From assembly GCA_963971285.1 (NCBI GenBank), contig OZ020259.1:7626001-7690000 (forward strand): a stretch of DNA of 64,000 bases. The letters run 5' to 3'. The position numbers were made by a program, and so were the translations under genes. The DNA comes from Astropecten irregularis (Eukaryota > Echinodermata > Asteroidea > Paxillosida > Astropectinidae). Of this stretch, positions 1 through 9,989 are shown piece by piece. The notes below the pieces were generated by a model. It was not told where the DNA came from, did no database searches, and was given only the letters and a program-made list of their open reading frames with translations. The number at the start of each line of letters is the position of its first letter. Position 1 is the stretch's first letter.

Positions 1-890
1 CAATGGCCAGGGGCACAGAGGCAATGACTGGGGGCACATAGGCAATGACCAGGGACGCTGAGGCAATGACCTGGGGCGCTGAAGCAATGACCTGGGGCAC
101 CAGAGCAATGACCAGGGGCACAGAGGCAATGTCCAGGGACACCGGGGCAATGACCAGGGGCGCTGAGGCAATGACCGGGGCACCGGAGCAATGACCAGTG
201 GCGCTGAGGCAATGACCGGGGACGCTGAGGCAATGGCCAGGGGCACAGAGGCAATGACTGGGGGCACATAGGCAATGACCGGGGACGCTGAGGCAATGAC
301 CTGGGGCGCTGAAGCAATGACCTGGGGCACCAGAGCAATGACCAGGGGCACTGAGGCAATGACCGGGGGCACCTAGGCAATGAACTGGGCACTGAAGCAA
401 TGTTTATGAGCACCGAGGCAATGGTCAGGGACACCATGGCAATGTTCGGGGACACAGAGGCAATGTCCAAGGGCACTGGGGCAATAACGTGGGGCACCGA
501 GGCAATGACTGGGACACAGAGGCAATGACAAGGGGCACAGAGGCAATGACCAGGGGAACCGGGACAATGATGTGGGGCTAAGAGGCAATGACGAGGGCCA
601 CACTGACAATGACAAGGGGCGCAGAGGCAATGACCGGGGGAACCCAGGCAATGACTGGGGCTAAGAGGCAATGACCAGGGGCAGAGAGGCAATGACCAGG
701 GGCATCGGGGCAATGACCAGGGGCACCGAGGCAATGACCAGGGGCAGAGAGGCAATGACCAGGGGCAGAGAGGCAATGACCAGGGGCATTGGGGCAATGA
801 CCGAGGGCACTGAAGCAATTACCAGGTCACTGAGACAATGACCAGGGGCACCAAGACAACCAGGCATACTGAAGCATCATACCTTAATGA
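1..890. repeat. 21-bp minisatellite with a higher-order repeat
   Basis: About 42 tandem units of roughly 21 bp follow the pattern gaggcaatgaccaggggcac. The sequence from 1 to about 120 recurs almost unchanged from 231, so eleven units form a 230-bp higher-order repeat. The array lies inside the minus-strand CULT gene, beyond its fourth exon, and is therefore intronic. Because the unit is a multiple of three, it gives long Pro/Leu/Ser-rich minus-strand frames; these are artefacts of the repeat. Confidence 0.93.
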
Positions 891-948
891 GCTCCAAGCC
901 CAGAGAATTGACTTCCCCTTATAATCGGTAAATGTGAAAGTTGCTTAC

Positions 949-3900
949 CAGCCAAGGTGGACCTTGCAGTGAGGACATGATACTATTCTCCACAGATAAG
1001 CAGGGAACCAGGTATGCTCAGCAAATGCCTAACAAAAAAAGGTTTGACAAAACTACAGAGTCAACATTTTCACCAGGTCTATGGATCTAAATGTATGTAT
1101 ATACAATATGCTGAAAATCATCTCTGTAATCCCATGTACATGCCATATGCTGAAAATATAGGTTGTAGTTTTTCATTGAAACTGAAGCTCTGCTTTCTTT
1201 TTCAAACCAGAGAATCTCCTTCTGAATCACAGCAAAAAGCATCTATTTTGAAACCTGTCATTTTACAATGGATTCACGAAATAGAACCGGAACCCAAGCA
1301 TGGGCCTCCATTTCGTAAACCCACCACTATATGTATTTATATTGAAATCCAGAAAAGACAAGAAAACGTAGACATGGAAGGTTTGGACTGAGCCGGAAGT
1401 TGGACCTCAAACCTCTAGATGAGGGTAATCAGTGCTCTACCATCTGAGTTTTCCAGGCATACAGCTTTTTTCCAAACGGTTCAACCTTGGCTGTGTCTCC
1501 GGCTCCGGCTTTGGCTCAACATCCAACATTCATTTTAAAGTCAAATTAAAACACACATTAAAATAGAGGCTTTTGGCACAGCTTTGAGGAAGATGTACTT
1601 ATAGTGAATGTTCAACTGAGTTTCAACTTCATTGAAAACAAAGAACAATTGACCGGAGTGAGTTTCAAAACCAACGACCCCTGGAACAGCCAAAGTACAT
1701 GTATAGCGGTATGTGTGTGGTTTCATGGACTCTGACAAAATAAAAAATGATTGACTAGGGACACAACCAACATATGACTGGATAGCTCAGTCGGTAAGGC
1801 ACTGGTACGGTATTACATGGTGTCGTTGGTTTGAATCTCACTTCAGTCATGTTTTTCTTTGTTAAATTTTCAAGGAATTAAAATCAAACCAGTCAGCTTC
1901 CAAAAAATACCCTTTCAAACATGTACTTTCAACATGTACATTGCGAACAAGACACCTGTACTAGAACCTTTGATTAAAGTTTGAAAAAAGACTGTGAACT
2001 GTCAACTGCATTAAATGTCAACTGCATAAAGTTGTTGTCCATGATTTGCAGTCTAACTCATAATTTCCCATCACACTTAATGCACATTCTATGAAAGTTA
2101 ACTTGGCATCAAACAGTCACGAGCAATAGTGGTAATATGGATGGCAACAAGAGAGTGATATTTCTTGCCATAGGAATGGGGTTTTATATGGTGAACCAGA
2201 GCCAAGGAGTGATTGGGATGGGAAACATAGTTGACATGTACCTGCTCTCCTTTCTTCACACCAGCATGACTTGCAGTAATCAGTTCAAACATCCGTCCTG
2301 TATGTGAACAACATAAAAATACCAAAACTAAAATCAAGAAAAAATAACTGAGGTTACCAACCAGGTGAAAACCAAAATGAAAAGGGTACAGAAGTACATA
2401 TCTTGAAAAAGACAAAGGAAACCCTTGTTCAAACCACAAAGCTAGGGCTTGATGATGCGGGTATTCCTATTAAAACTCACACCATATGTCCTTCTCAATG
2501 TCCTGTAAATTACCGGTAACATGGTTGTATTTCCCTGTTCAAAGAAACAGATTGATTTCATTCTCATTTGACAAGCAGAGAATCAAGCACCATCAAGTAA
2601 GGAAAGGGGTAGTGAATAGTGCCAGTATCAATGTAACCGGGACACCAACACAAATCCTGCCCCAGCTTGGTGGAATGATCCAGCCAAGAGAAAGCAGCCA
2701 CGCCACATACTTGCCTTGTGGGTTCTTGAAGAGTTGAATCAAAACATCCTCCATCCCTAAAATGGTGTCGTTCCTCTGGCCGAGTGACAGGATGCTTGTC
2801 TGCCTGATGAGATCAGTTGCCTTAGCAACCTCATGACCACACTGCCGACACAGCAGGAAAGCTACAACATTAATTGACAAAAAAAGAGAATTGTAATCAC
2901 AGTCTTTAAGAACATACTGAACCTGTCTGTTTAACATACAGCAAAATAAAAATGACACATTGCAAAGAAATAGCAGTACATAGTAAAGTGTATGCATTGT
3001 TAGTTTGTAATTTTGTTTTTCATTTTTAATACATGATTAAGATTTAAACGGACTCCCCCCCCCGAAAATCAGAGTGCTACAAGTAGAAGGCTAGTCAAAC
3101 TGTTGTAGTACTTTTGTTTAGTACTGAGGGTAATGGTTTAGTATACATGTACATGTACATGTAGCACCCCGTAATAATATGAAGAGATTTCATTTCCACT
3201 CAACAGATTTAAATTAAAAACAACTGACAACTTTCCAAACCCTCACTCTTATTACGAAACAAACTGTTTAAGTGAGTTTGGTACCAATTAGGCCTAAGTG
3301 TAATTCACGGGAAAAATTCCATGACGGCCATTACTTGTGTTGTGCACAAACCCTCATTGGACCAACAGAGGGCATTATTTTAAAAAATGGTTGCCACCAG
3401 ATTTGAAGTGCTAAGTTAAAAAAAGAAGCCTTTTGGCCTCTGAGAAAGATCCTGCTAGGTTCGAAACGCAGGCATTTGATATTACATTTGATATTACATT
3501 TCAGGTCATTTTGGCTGATGAGCAGTTTGCAGCAGTTTAATTAATGTATACAAATTAGTGTCAAACTCACTTTATATGCCACCCCAGCCCGAAGCTGAGA
3601 TTGAAGCTATTTATTCTTGTATATCTACTATAGTCTTACCGGCATTTACAATGGATAAGGAAGGGCCTAACCCTTTTTCTGTAAAATCTAGGCCAAATAG
3701 TCGTCAGTGACGCAGTGGAATTCTTTCCTCAAACATACTCGATACTAGTAGTAGACTAGTAGGCCCCTACTACAACTAGTACTAAGAACTTCACTTCTTT
3801 TTACAGTTTTACTAGCGGACTAGACCCAGTAACTGGGGCGCTAAACCCTTGTTTTTAATGTTGGGGTTAACGGTCAGTTGGACGACCGACCCTCAACCTC

Positions 3901-4905
3901 TCAGCGACCCAGTTACTGGGTTTGTTGCAACAAATTTGACAAAACTATATCATCCAGCTCCAGCTAGAAGTTTAGAAAGTTCTTTAGAAAAATGCAGCAT
4001 GCAATGCAGTACAGGAACCGGTGCCTATATACCATAGAATCAAATATTTAACTCTGGGTGCATTCGTTTAGCTAACACGGGTCAACCCTGGGAATGGTCG
4101 TGCTATATATACTGTACAAAACAACCGAGAGAGTGGGCACGAGGTTGACTGGTGTCGACCTGTGTTAGCTAAACGAATGCACCCAAAATGTCCGGTCGGT
4201 GCCCCAAAACCCACAGTTTGACTGGAAACACTAGCGTAAATGAACGTGAACGGACATGAACACTGACTGGCAACATGTTTTTACTTTTTAGCCTCGCCGT
4301 CCACTTAAATGATCATTTTTGAATCTTAAAATTAAATGAAACCCAAGTTGTTTTTCGTCTCAAATCTAATAAATAACAACAACTAAAACCAATTTGATAC
4401 ACTGGAAATAACCTTCTCAACCTAACCACGAATATCGCTTAATGCAACAACGGATTTGTAAAACCGTCAACGAAACTGGGATTCCTAGTTTACTCGCACC
4501 GGATTTGTAAATCCGACGATTCCAAGATTTGTTACAACTCAACAGTACAGGTCTACGACTAGTACAATCACCCTCACTAACTAGTATACTACTAGGCTAC
4601 TACTACTAGAACTTTTGTAGTAGTGCCGGTGCAGTGAACAATGTTTGTAAAATAACACAGTAACAACTAACACAGTCAGTAAATGTTGGACTTTGAATTG
4701 AGTTGGCCGTAAAACTAAAGGGGTCAATTAACTAGATCTACTACTGACCTTCCCATTCGTCATTGTCTGAGTCACATGCAGATGTACTACTAGCCACGGT
4801 CAGTATGGTAACCAGTGTAGCAATGTAGATGATTAAACAAGATATGCAACTATCACTTCCGCGGTGAATTGTATTCCACGTAACACAGCGCCAGGGCGCC
4901 GCCAT
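949..4905 (-). CDS. CULT-domain (cereblon-fold) secreted or membrane-anchored protein, four exons, 3' end off the window
   Basis: I assembled four exons by hand: 4905-4749, 2861-2715, 2297-2242 and 1028-949. The intron phases are 1, 1, 0 and all agree. Exon 1 opens with ATG in a good context (aacATGG) and encodes 52 residues with a hydrophobic stretch at about 20-40, read as a signal peptide or anchor. Exons 2-4 encode a CULT domain: a CRQC motif, then EHTWFPAYLW, then CPHC and HLGW. The spacing Trp-x5-Trp-x13-Trp and the two CxxC zinc pairs match the tri-tryptophan cage and zinc site of cereblon. There is no Lon-like N-terminal domain, so this fits the stand-alone secreted CULT class rather than cereblon itself. 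The last codon seen (TG/...) is split by a GTAAGC donor, so the end of the protein lies left of position 1. Intron 2 has a GC donor. The cage would be expected to bind a small ligand of the uridine or imide type; the natural ligand is unknown. Confidence 0.85.
1141..1640. mobile_element. Diverged fragments of the GGCCCTTTTCC MITE family
   Basis: The stretch 1148-1290 matches the interior of the better-preserved element at 23284-23526. Shared pieces include the gctgaaaat start, the actgaagct block and the final ggattcacgaaat. Inverted pieces of the same family (ttccaaac, ctccggctccgg, aatagaggcttttgg) follow at 1470-1580. The copy is rearranged and no clean ends are visible. Confidence 0.5.
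1392..1459 (-). repeat. tRNA-like (SINE head) sequence, minus strand
   Basis: Read on the minus strand it has a D-arm/A-box (actcagatggtagagc) and a B-box-like GGTTTGAGGTCC. It is degenerate and no full cloverleaf can be drawn, so it is called a SINE head and not a tRNA gene. It lies inside an intron of the CULT gene. Confidence 0.45.
1646..1849. repeat. Inverted pair of tRNA-derived SINE pieces
   Basis: At 1776-1849 on the plus strand there is a tRNA-like sequence. Its acceptor arms GACTGGA and TTCAGTC pair over seven positions, and it has a D-arm (gctcagtcggtaaggc) and a B-box (GGTTTGAATC). Its anticodon loop is far too long for a functional tRNA. A second copy of the T-arm lies inverted at about 1646-1693. 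The same family occurs at 63501-63574. Confidence 0.55.
3430..3475. repeat. Dispersed repeat with gcaggatctttctc motif
   Basis: The segment ctctgagaaagatcctgctag is the reverse complement of motifs found again at about 39580-39612 and 55510-55540, where a gcaggat...ttctccaaggct core is shared. It behaves as a dispersed noncoding repeat; its type is unknown. Confidence 0.4.
4056..4184. mobile_element. MITE with GGGTGCATTCGTTTAGCT inverted ends (copy 1)
   Basis: The 129-bp element starts GGGTGCATTCGTTTAGCTAA and ends in the reverse complement of the same sequence. Related copies are at 6010-6100 and 38591-38718. No ORF is present. It sits in intron 1 of the CULT gene. Confidence 0.85.
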
Positions 4906-6009
4906 GTTGGTTTAGGTTCTGGCAAGGCCAACAATTATTATTCAACTCCATAATTTGTTGGAAATAGATCGAGCAAGTTTCATAATAATATAATTTAAGA
5001 AATATTTCCATAGCAATTTAATATTATTTTAACAAATATGTTGGATAATTTAAAGCTAGAAAAGGGAGAAACAATTGTTCTGTCTGAGATGTTCTTTTCG
5101 AAAAGTTTCCCGAGGGTTTTCCCAATATCCGACGGCTGTTTCATAATAATATGCAAAGGCTGGAAAAGCTGAGTAGCACGCACAATTTATTATAGTCAAG
5201 AGGCATGGACCATGAAAAAAATTTGACTTCTCAACTCCGACCACATCTAAGGTGTGACTTAAGAAATTGATGGAGCAGACCTCAGGGAACATTAATTATT
5301 ATGTGGCCTGCCTCAAATTGTGGTAGCACTTTTGTGTTATATCCCGAAAATTATTGTAATATTTTCCTCAAAAAATTAAGAAAAACAAAAGAAAATTCAA
5401 CAAATGGGTTTAACTTGCTCTTGCTTATGACTTATTTTTTGTTTATGTTATTTCTCTGTGAATGGATTATGAGTGATATAATCACATAATCATTCACCAA
5501 AATACATATCAAGGACTTGGGTGGGGGCAGAAAATACGACCACGCCCCTTTTTTCAGTTGCATTGTGGGAAAGTTATTCTTGTTTTTTTTTTTTGTTCCT
5601 CAAACGATACCACATTTTCTCAAACGTGATACCACAATTTGAAGTTACATACTACCTAGCAAAGCTGTTATTGGTTTTAACTTCCACTTTATGAAGTCGA
5701 ACATGTAGTATGTGTTGAGCTAACTCCTTAATAAGAGGGTTTTTAGAACTTTGCTCCTTGACAACAATGTTTTGCTCCGAGAATCAGAGAATTACCCAAT
5801 AGGCCTACTTACCATCTCAACTAAACATAAGACCTTGGTGGAAAACATTCCAGAAACTAGAAACATGAAGCTCGTTCTATTGTCTTTATTCCAAGACAAT
5901 CATTAGTCTTTACCATAAGGCTGTGAAGCTGGCGGTGAGCGATCAGTATAGAACACGCACGGATGTCATTATAAATACTGGACTCGCAGTAGGCCTACTC
6001 GATCCTATA
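4906..6009. other. Region upstream of the CULT gene; no gene seen
   Basis: This is AT-rich sequence upstream of the CULT start codon. It must contain that gene's promoter, but I see no convincing TATA box. ORFs here are short, and none resembles a known family or is flanked by coherent splice sites. Confidence 0.4.
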
Positions 6010-6100
6010 GGTGCATTCGTTTAGCTAACATTGGTTAGTCCTTACTGGGAATGACCGTGTTTAACTGGTGTCGACCCGGGGGAGCAAAACGAATGCACCC
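6010..6100. mobile_element. MITE with GGTGCATTCGTTTAGCT inverted ends (copy 2)
   Basis: This is a shorter 91-bp relative of the element at 4056-4184. It keeps the left end and the right end (cgaatgcaccc) but lacks about 35 bp of the interior. Confidence 0.8.
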
Positions 6101-7244
6101 AAAATAAGTTATAAGCCTGTTGCAACGAATCTACGAATTCGCCGAAAATACAATTTATCATAAACGCCCTCTATCATTCGATTCCTATTTTCGGTACCGA
6201 ATTTTAGGTCACTAAAACCACAAGTATAACCGACGTCTTAGAGAGCCGAATACAAATATAACAAAGATAATGGTTTCCACCTTTTGTAGACTTTGGGTCA
6301 CTTCATCTTTTCAGTGGATTTCTTGGAACTTCTTGCATCGTTTCGCATTATTTTCTTGACCTTCAATTACTTTTAGCAACAGACCTGAATGTTTTCCCAG
6401 ATAACCACGTGACCAGGTAGCCCAGTTTACAGTTATAACACTGACACATGCATGAGTAAATAAATTGCACACTAAATGACAGGAGACACGTCACTAACTA
6501 TTGATAAGTTCCACACAGCCAAGATAACGAGACTGTAATAATACATTTGCAGAATCGCAAAACGCTGCCACTATTCACTACACAACAAGAAATACCCCTC
6601 GCTCTGTACCAGTCAGTTGTCATAGTTGATGTTAGTCTTGTTCAAGACGGTATTACGTAGTTGTACCTGGCCAACAGATCGCACGTACGTGTACGTGTCA
6701 ACACAACAAACGACCCGAAATAACGTCTACGCCACACACACAAGCCTGTAATACCGTCTTGTCCATTTACTCCAAACTGCCCGGAAAATACCGGGCAATA
6801 ACCCCCCGCGAAGTCGGCGCATCATGACGTAGCCTTATTTGCATTAATATATTCTGAAAATTTGCATGGGGATGAAGTCTAGTACCGCAACGACATCGCA
6901 AGCATTACATGCAGTACGCATACACACATGTAGGCCATATACTTTACAGTACTTGTAAATTACATGTGCTGTACATGAATTTGGAGGCCTTGGATTTTGC
7001 AACACAAAAGTTGGGATTCGAGAGCTTTCGAGAACAACAAGGCTCTTTATAGACAACTTGGGAATGGAATAAATTTACTAACCGTGCCCCTCGAAATCAT
7101 TCCGTGTCTTTATGGAGCCCGGGAACAGACTCCATGGTATCATAATTCAGTGAAATTATTTCATTCATCCCTTCATTTATTTATTTTGGCAACATACAAA
7201 GTACTGTACACATGAAATACACAATAAATAACGAATAACAATTA

Positions 7245-7749
7245 AAGCCGGTTCATACTCTCTGCGTATTCACGGCGTACGCAGTGCGGCGTTCCATTTC
7301 GAAGTGTCTGCCCTGCGTATAAGAAAGCGAGCCCTCGTCATCCGGAAATAGCGATAATGCGTTTCCTCATCGTATAAACGCATCTCACTGATGAGAGAAT
7401 GAAACTCTCCTAGTTGATCCCGTCGCCGATTTAAAGGGCGCACATACCATCGCCTCTCCTTTCTTTTAATAGACCTTGCCTGATTTCGACGGTGTGCAAT
7501 CCACAACAATGACAAAAGAATAATCTCGTCTACTCCCTCCATTGTGAATCAGTGAATTCATCGGAGTAGAATTGCACTGCGCATCACACGTTTTTTGAAA
7601 GTATGAACTGTACCATTTGCGCGTTTCCGCATTCGAATGCAGACTATCACTGCGTATCGAATTTCATACCTTGAAAGAGTATGAACATCGAATGCGACAT
7701 TCGCACTGTGCGCTGCGCGTGCGTAAACGCAGCGAGTATAAACCAGCCT
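7245..7749. mobile_element. Small Harbinger/PIF-type element nested in the TAGTCTTG element
   Basis: The left end (after TTA) is aagccggttcatactc. The right end (before TTA) is the reverse complement of aggctggtttatactc, with 3 differences in 16. The flanking TTA repeats fit the 3-bp target preference of Harbinger elements. The sister element at 31743-32841 lacks this segment, giving a natural empty site near 32385. It carries a transposase N-terminal fragment on the minus strand. Confidence 0.8.
7270..7542 (-). pseudogene. HARBI1-like transposase, N-terminal fragment (90 aa)
   Basis: The minus-strand frame starts at ATG (7542). It contains RRWYVRPLNRRRDQLGEFHS followed by LISEMRLYDEETHYRYFRM and runs to the element's terminal sequence. 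This is the conserved N-terminal block of PIF/Harbinger nucleases and HARBI1 proteins. The DDE catalytic part, normally another 250 or more residues, is absent. The fragment cannot be an active nuclease. The frame is intact, so it is either a recent internal deletion product or simply part of a MITE's sequence. Confidence 0.8.
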
Positions 7750-8210
7750 TTAAAGCCAAGGATAACCCAAAAAGCTGTAAAATACGGCTTGTTCATATCC
7801 TATAATTTCTCGAAATCTTTTTGTGCCGCATGACAGTTGATCGAAGTATATAATAAAGCCATGCCTTTGGTAATGACCATGGAGCTATAATGTTGTTATT
7901 GCTCCATGGCAATAACGGTTGCGGCTGAGTTTCAAACGACCGTCATTCCGTGATATGCACTGGTATATCACGCCATACCACGTGCGTGGATTGGAAGCTG
8001 ACCAAAACAGCGCATTGCACCCCGTTGTTGACCTCAATGAATATGCAATTTTTACCCACAGAGGTCACGCTCAGTCTTCGTCACGTGACACCATAGTAAA
8101 CCAACAAGACGTTGATATTTCGTAGGGCGGTGGAATGGTCCACTTGGTTCACGTGGGTCGGGTAATTGTTTGGAGGGACTAGCGCATAATCAACGTCTTG
8201 GACAAGACTA

Positions 8211-8634
8211 GGTTGATGTTTACGCGGACTGGATGATGGTTTGACATTTGGAATAGACATTGATTTTGTTGTGATAGGTGAGCGGCTGATGCAGTTCCCA
8301 CAATCCTCTCACTTTCTCCCTCTGTCGGCTGATTATTTGATCGCAGCTTGATAGGAAGGGATGTATATTGATATCTTGTCTCCGTTTGATGAGATACAGG
8401 CACGAATTTTATTTTAAAACAACCATCATTGTTTGGTGTAAAACAAATTTCTCATCAACTGGAATGTATTACCTCATGTGGATACTTATAACGTTTCCGA
8501 GTATGTAACTGCATCTTGAGCCGTCTCACTAGCATGTGATACAGCCTGCACGAGGCCAAATAAGACTTTCTAAGGTAGAATAGACCACTGAATGACGTTT
8601 GGAGTTTTGAAAAACTCACGCATTAATCACCATA
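8211..8634. other. 5' flank of the lectin at 8635; partly shared with the locus near 18330
   Basis: The stretch around 8280-8345 (gctgatgcagttccca...tcactttctccctct...tgattatttgatcgcagctt) matches 18330-18395 beside another lectin remnant. It is therefore old duplicated lectin-locus sequence. No clear TATA box is seen before the start codon. Confidence 0.5.
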
Positions 8635-9369
8635 ATGATCGATGTGAAATTCCTAATAAGTTTCACCTCAGCTGTGAGCTTGTTTCTGGCAGGGATCAGC
8701 CCAACTGCAATTGGTGTGAAGACTCGATGGACCCAGTGGGGTAACTCTCTTTACAAGATGCAACCTTGTGGTACAGACAAACTAACGTACGCCGATGCCG
8801 TTGAGTGTTGTAAGAAACACTGTGCATACCTGGCCGTGCCTTCTTCTCAATCAGAGAACGATTTCATGTTTGCGTTGCAACACGCATCAAATCCAGGCAA
8901 TGGTGTGTGGATCGGCTGCACTGGGGATGGAAACGGAGTGTGGAGTTGCATCGAAGGAGAAGACCGAGTCGATACCCAGTATAGAAACTGGTCACCGTCG
9001 ACTGATTGGTCATCGGGAATGTGTGCAGTCATTGCCGGAGAAGGCTCTGCAGATGAAAATGGACAATGGAACATAAAAGGTGCCGTTGAATTGAAGTACT
9101 ACATGTGCGAGAAGATAGTTTCCCGCCCTGACGTATGCGCCGGAGCTGCAGCCGATCAGCAGTGCCTATCTGCCAAGCTCATCGAAGCACTGGAATCCGA
9201 GCATCTCTCCAAAGTGGCGATGCAGGGACAGTCCGTGTACGGCATCACTCAAGATTCACAAGCTCAGAATGGAGACTACGAAATATCTGTCAAATCTACT
9301 GACGTCAGAGAGGGTGGAATGAAGGTTGTGTCCCATGATATCACCGTTGATTTCTGCTCTGGCAACTAG
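8635..9369 (+). CDS. Secreted C-type lectin-domain protein with C-terminal extension (244 aa), intact
   Basis: The single-exon ORF begins at ATG 8635. Residues 1-27 are a signal peptide. Residues about 33-159 form a C-type lectin-like domain: ECCKKHCAYLAVPSS with an EN.F motif near 74-77, VWIGC at 91-95, VWSC at 102-105, YRNW at 116-119 and a final YYMCE at 155-159. The usual EPN/QPD sugar-specificity motif is replaced by SPSTD, and the WND calcium site reads WNI. Canonical calcium-dependent sugar binding is therefore doubtful. A cysteine-containing tail (Cys 168, 177 and 241) extends about 85 residues beyond the domain, unlike the other lectins here. It is the most divergent lectin of the window, but its downstream flank matches theirs. 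The probable role is extracellular recognition. Confidence 0.88.
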   Translation: MIDVKFLISFTSAVSLFLAGISPTAIGVKTRWTQWGNSLYKMQPCGTDKLTYADAVECCKKHCAYLAVPSSQSENDFMFALQHASNPGNGVWIGCTGDGNGVWSCIEGEDRVDTQYRNWSPSTDWSSGMCAVIAGEGSADENGQWNIKGAVELKYYMCEKIVSRPDVCAGAAADQQCLSAKLIEALESEHLSKVAMQGQSVYGITQDSQAQNGDYEISVKSTDVREGGMKVVSHDITVDFCSGN

Positions 9370-9989
9370 GCTTGACATTGGAGTGTCCGTCGGACAGAAT
9401 GATCCATTCTGCTTATGAACACCGGAAACCTTTATTTAAGTTGATGCGATGAGATATGCCAAGAGCTGGCTACCACACGCATTGAATCAAATATCATTCA
9501 TCCGAATTTAGAGAAATGATGTCACACAAGGATGACTAATAATCATGGTGAACTACTTGTCATAATTTTGATTAGCCGACATTAATGTAAATGTTTACAA
9601 AATTAACGTTGAAACTGCCTAGTAATGGCTCAAAAATAGCATTGTAAGCATGAACTATCACGGACGCATTAGGACCGTTTTGTTCAGATGGTATCTTCAC
9701 ATGTTTACAGTAAAGGAATATCATGAATCAGTTCAGCAGATTTGGGCAGCAAATGATGAGCAACAAGTCAAAGACATTCCTGATAATATTCACGATGAGG
9801 TTAGTTTCTTGTTTTAAATCCTTATCCTATGGAGCAAACGATAGAAGATAATGAGCATCATACTTTTTTTTGACAACATTGGTTTGGTTTTCATATTAAT
9901 TGCGGGGATGCAATAGAAACGATTTATATTTTGGATGTCGTCAACTGTTATAAACACCAACATTTTTGAGACGGATTACCTAATTGGTG

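Larger units (their letters stand above)
6633..8210. mobile_element. Non-autonomous DNA transposon, TAGTCTTG family (copy 1), 9-bp target duplication
   Basis: The left end reads TAGTCTTGTTCAAGACG, and the right end is its reverse complement with one mismatch. The element is flanked by AGTTGATGT on the left and GGTTGATGT on the right, a 9-bp target duplication with one change. Just inside the left end is a second inverted pair (caagacggtatta and taataccgtcttg), so the terminus can fold back on itself. A sister copy is at 31743-32841. This copy is longer because it carries the Harbinger-type insertion at 7245-7749. It has no transposase. A 9-bp duplication points to a Mutator-like mobiliser, but that is inference. 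Confidence 0.88.

Noticed and set aside
373..867. Pro/Leu/Ser-rich minus-strand ORFs
   Set aside because: They arise from the 21-bp minisatellite, whose unit length is a multiple of three.
1776..1849. Functional tRNA gene
   Set aside because: The acceptor stem pairs, but the anticodon loop is about 13 bases and the T-stem has mismatches; better explained as a SINE head. The same applies to 63501-63574 and 44089-44167.
2593..2997. 134-residue minus-strand ORF taken as one gene
   Set aside because: Only 2861-2715 is exon; the parts before and after are intron read-through, as shown by splice sites and the CULT domain.
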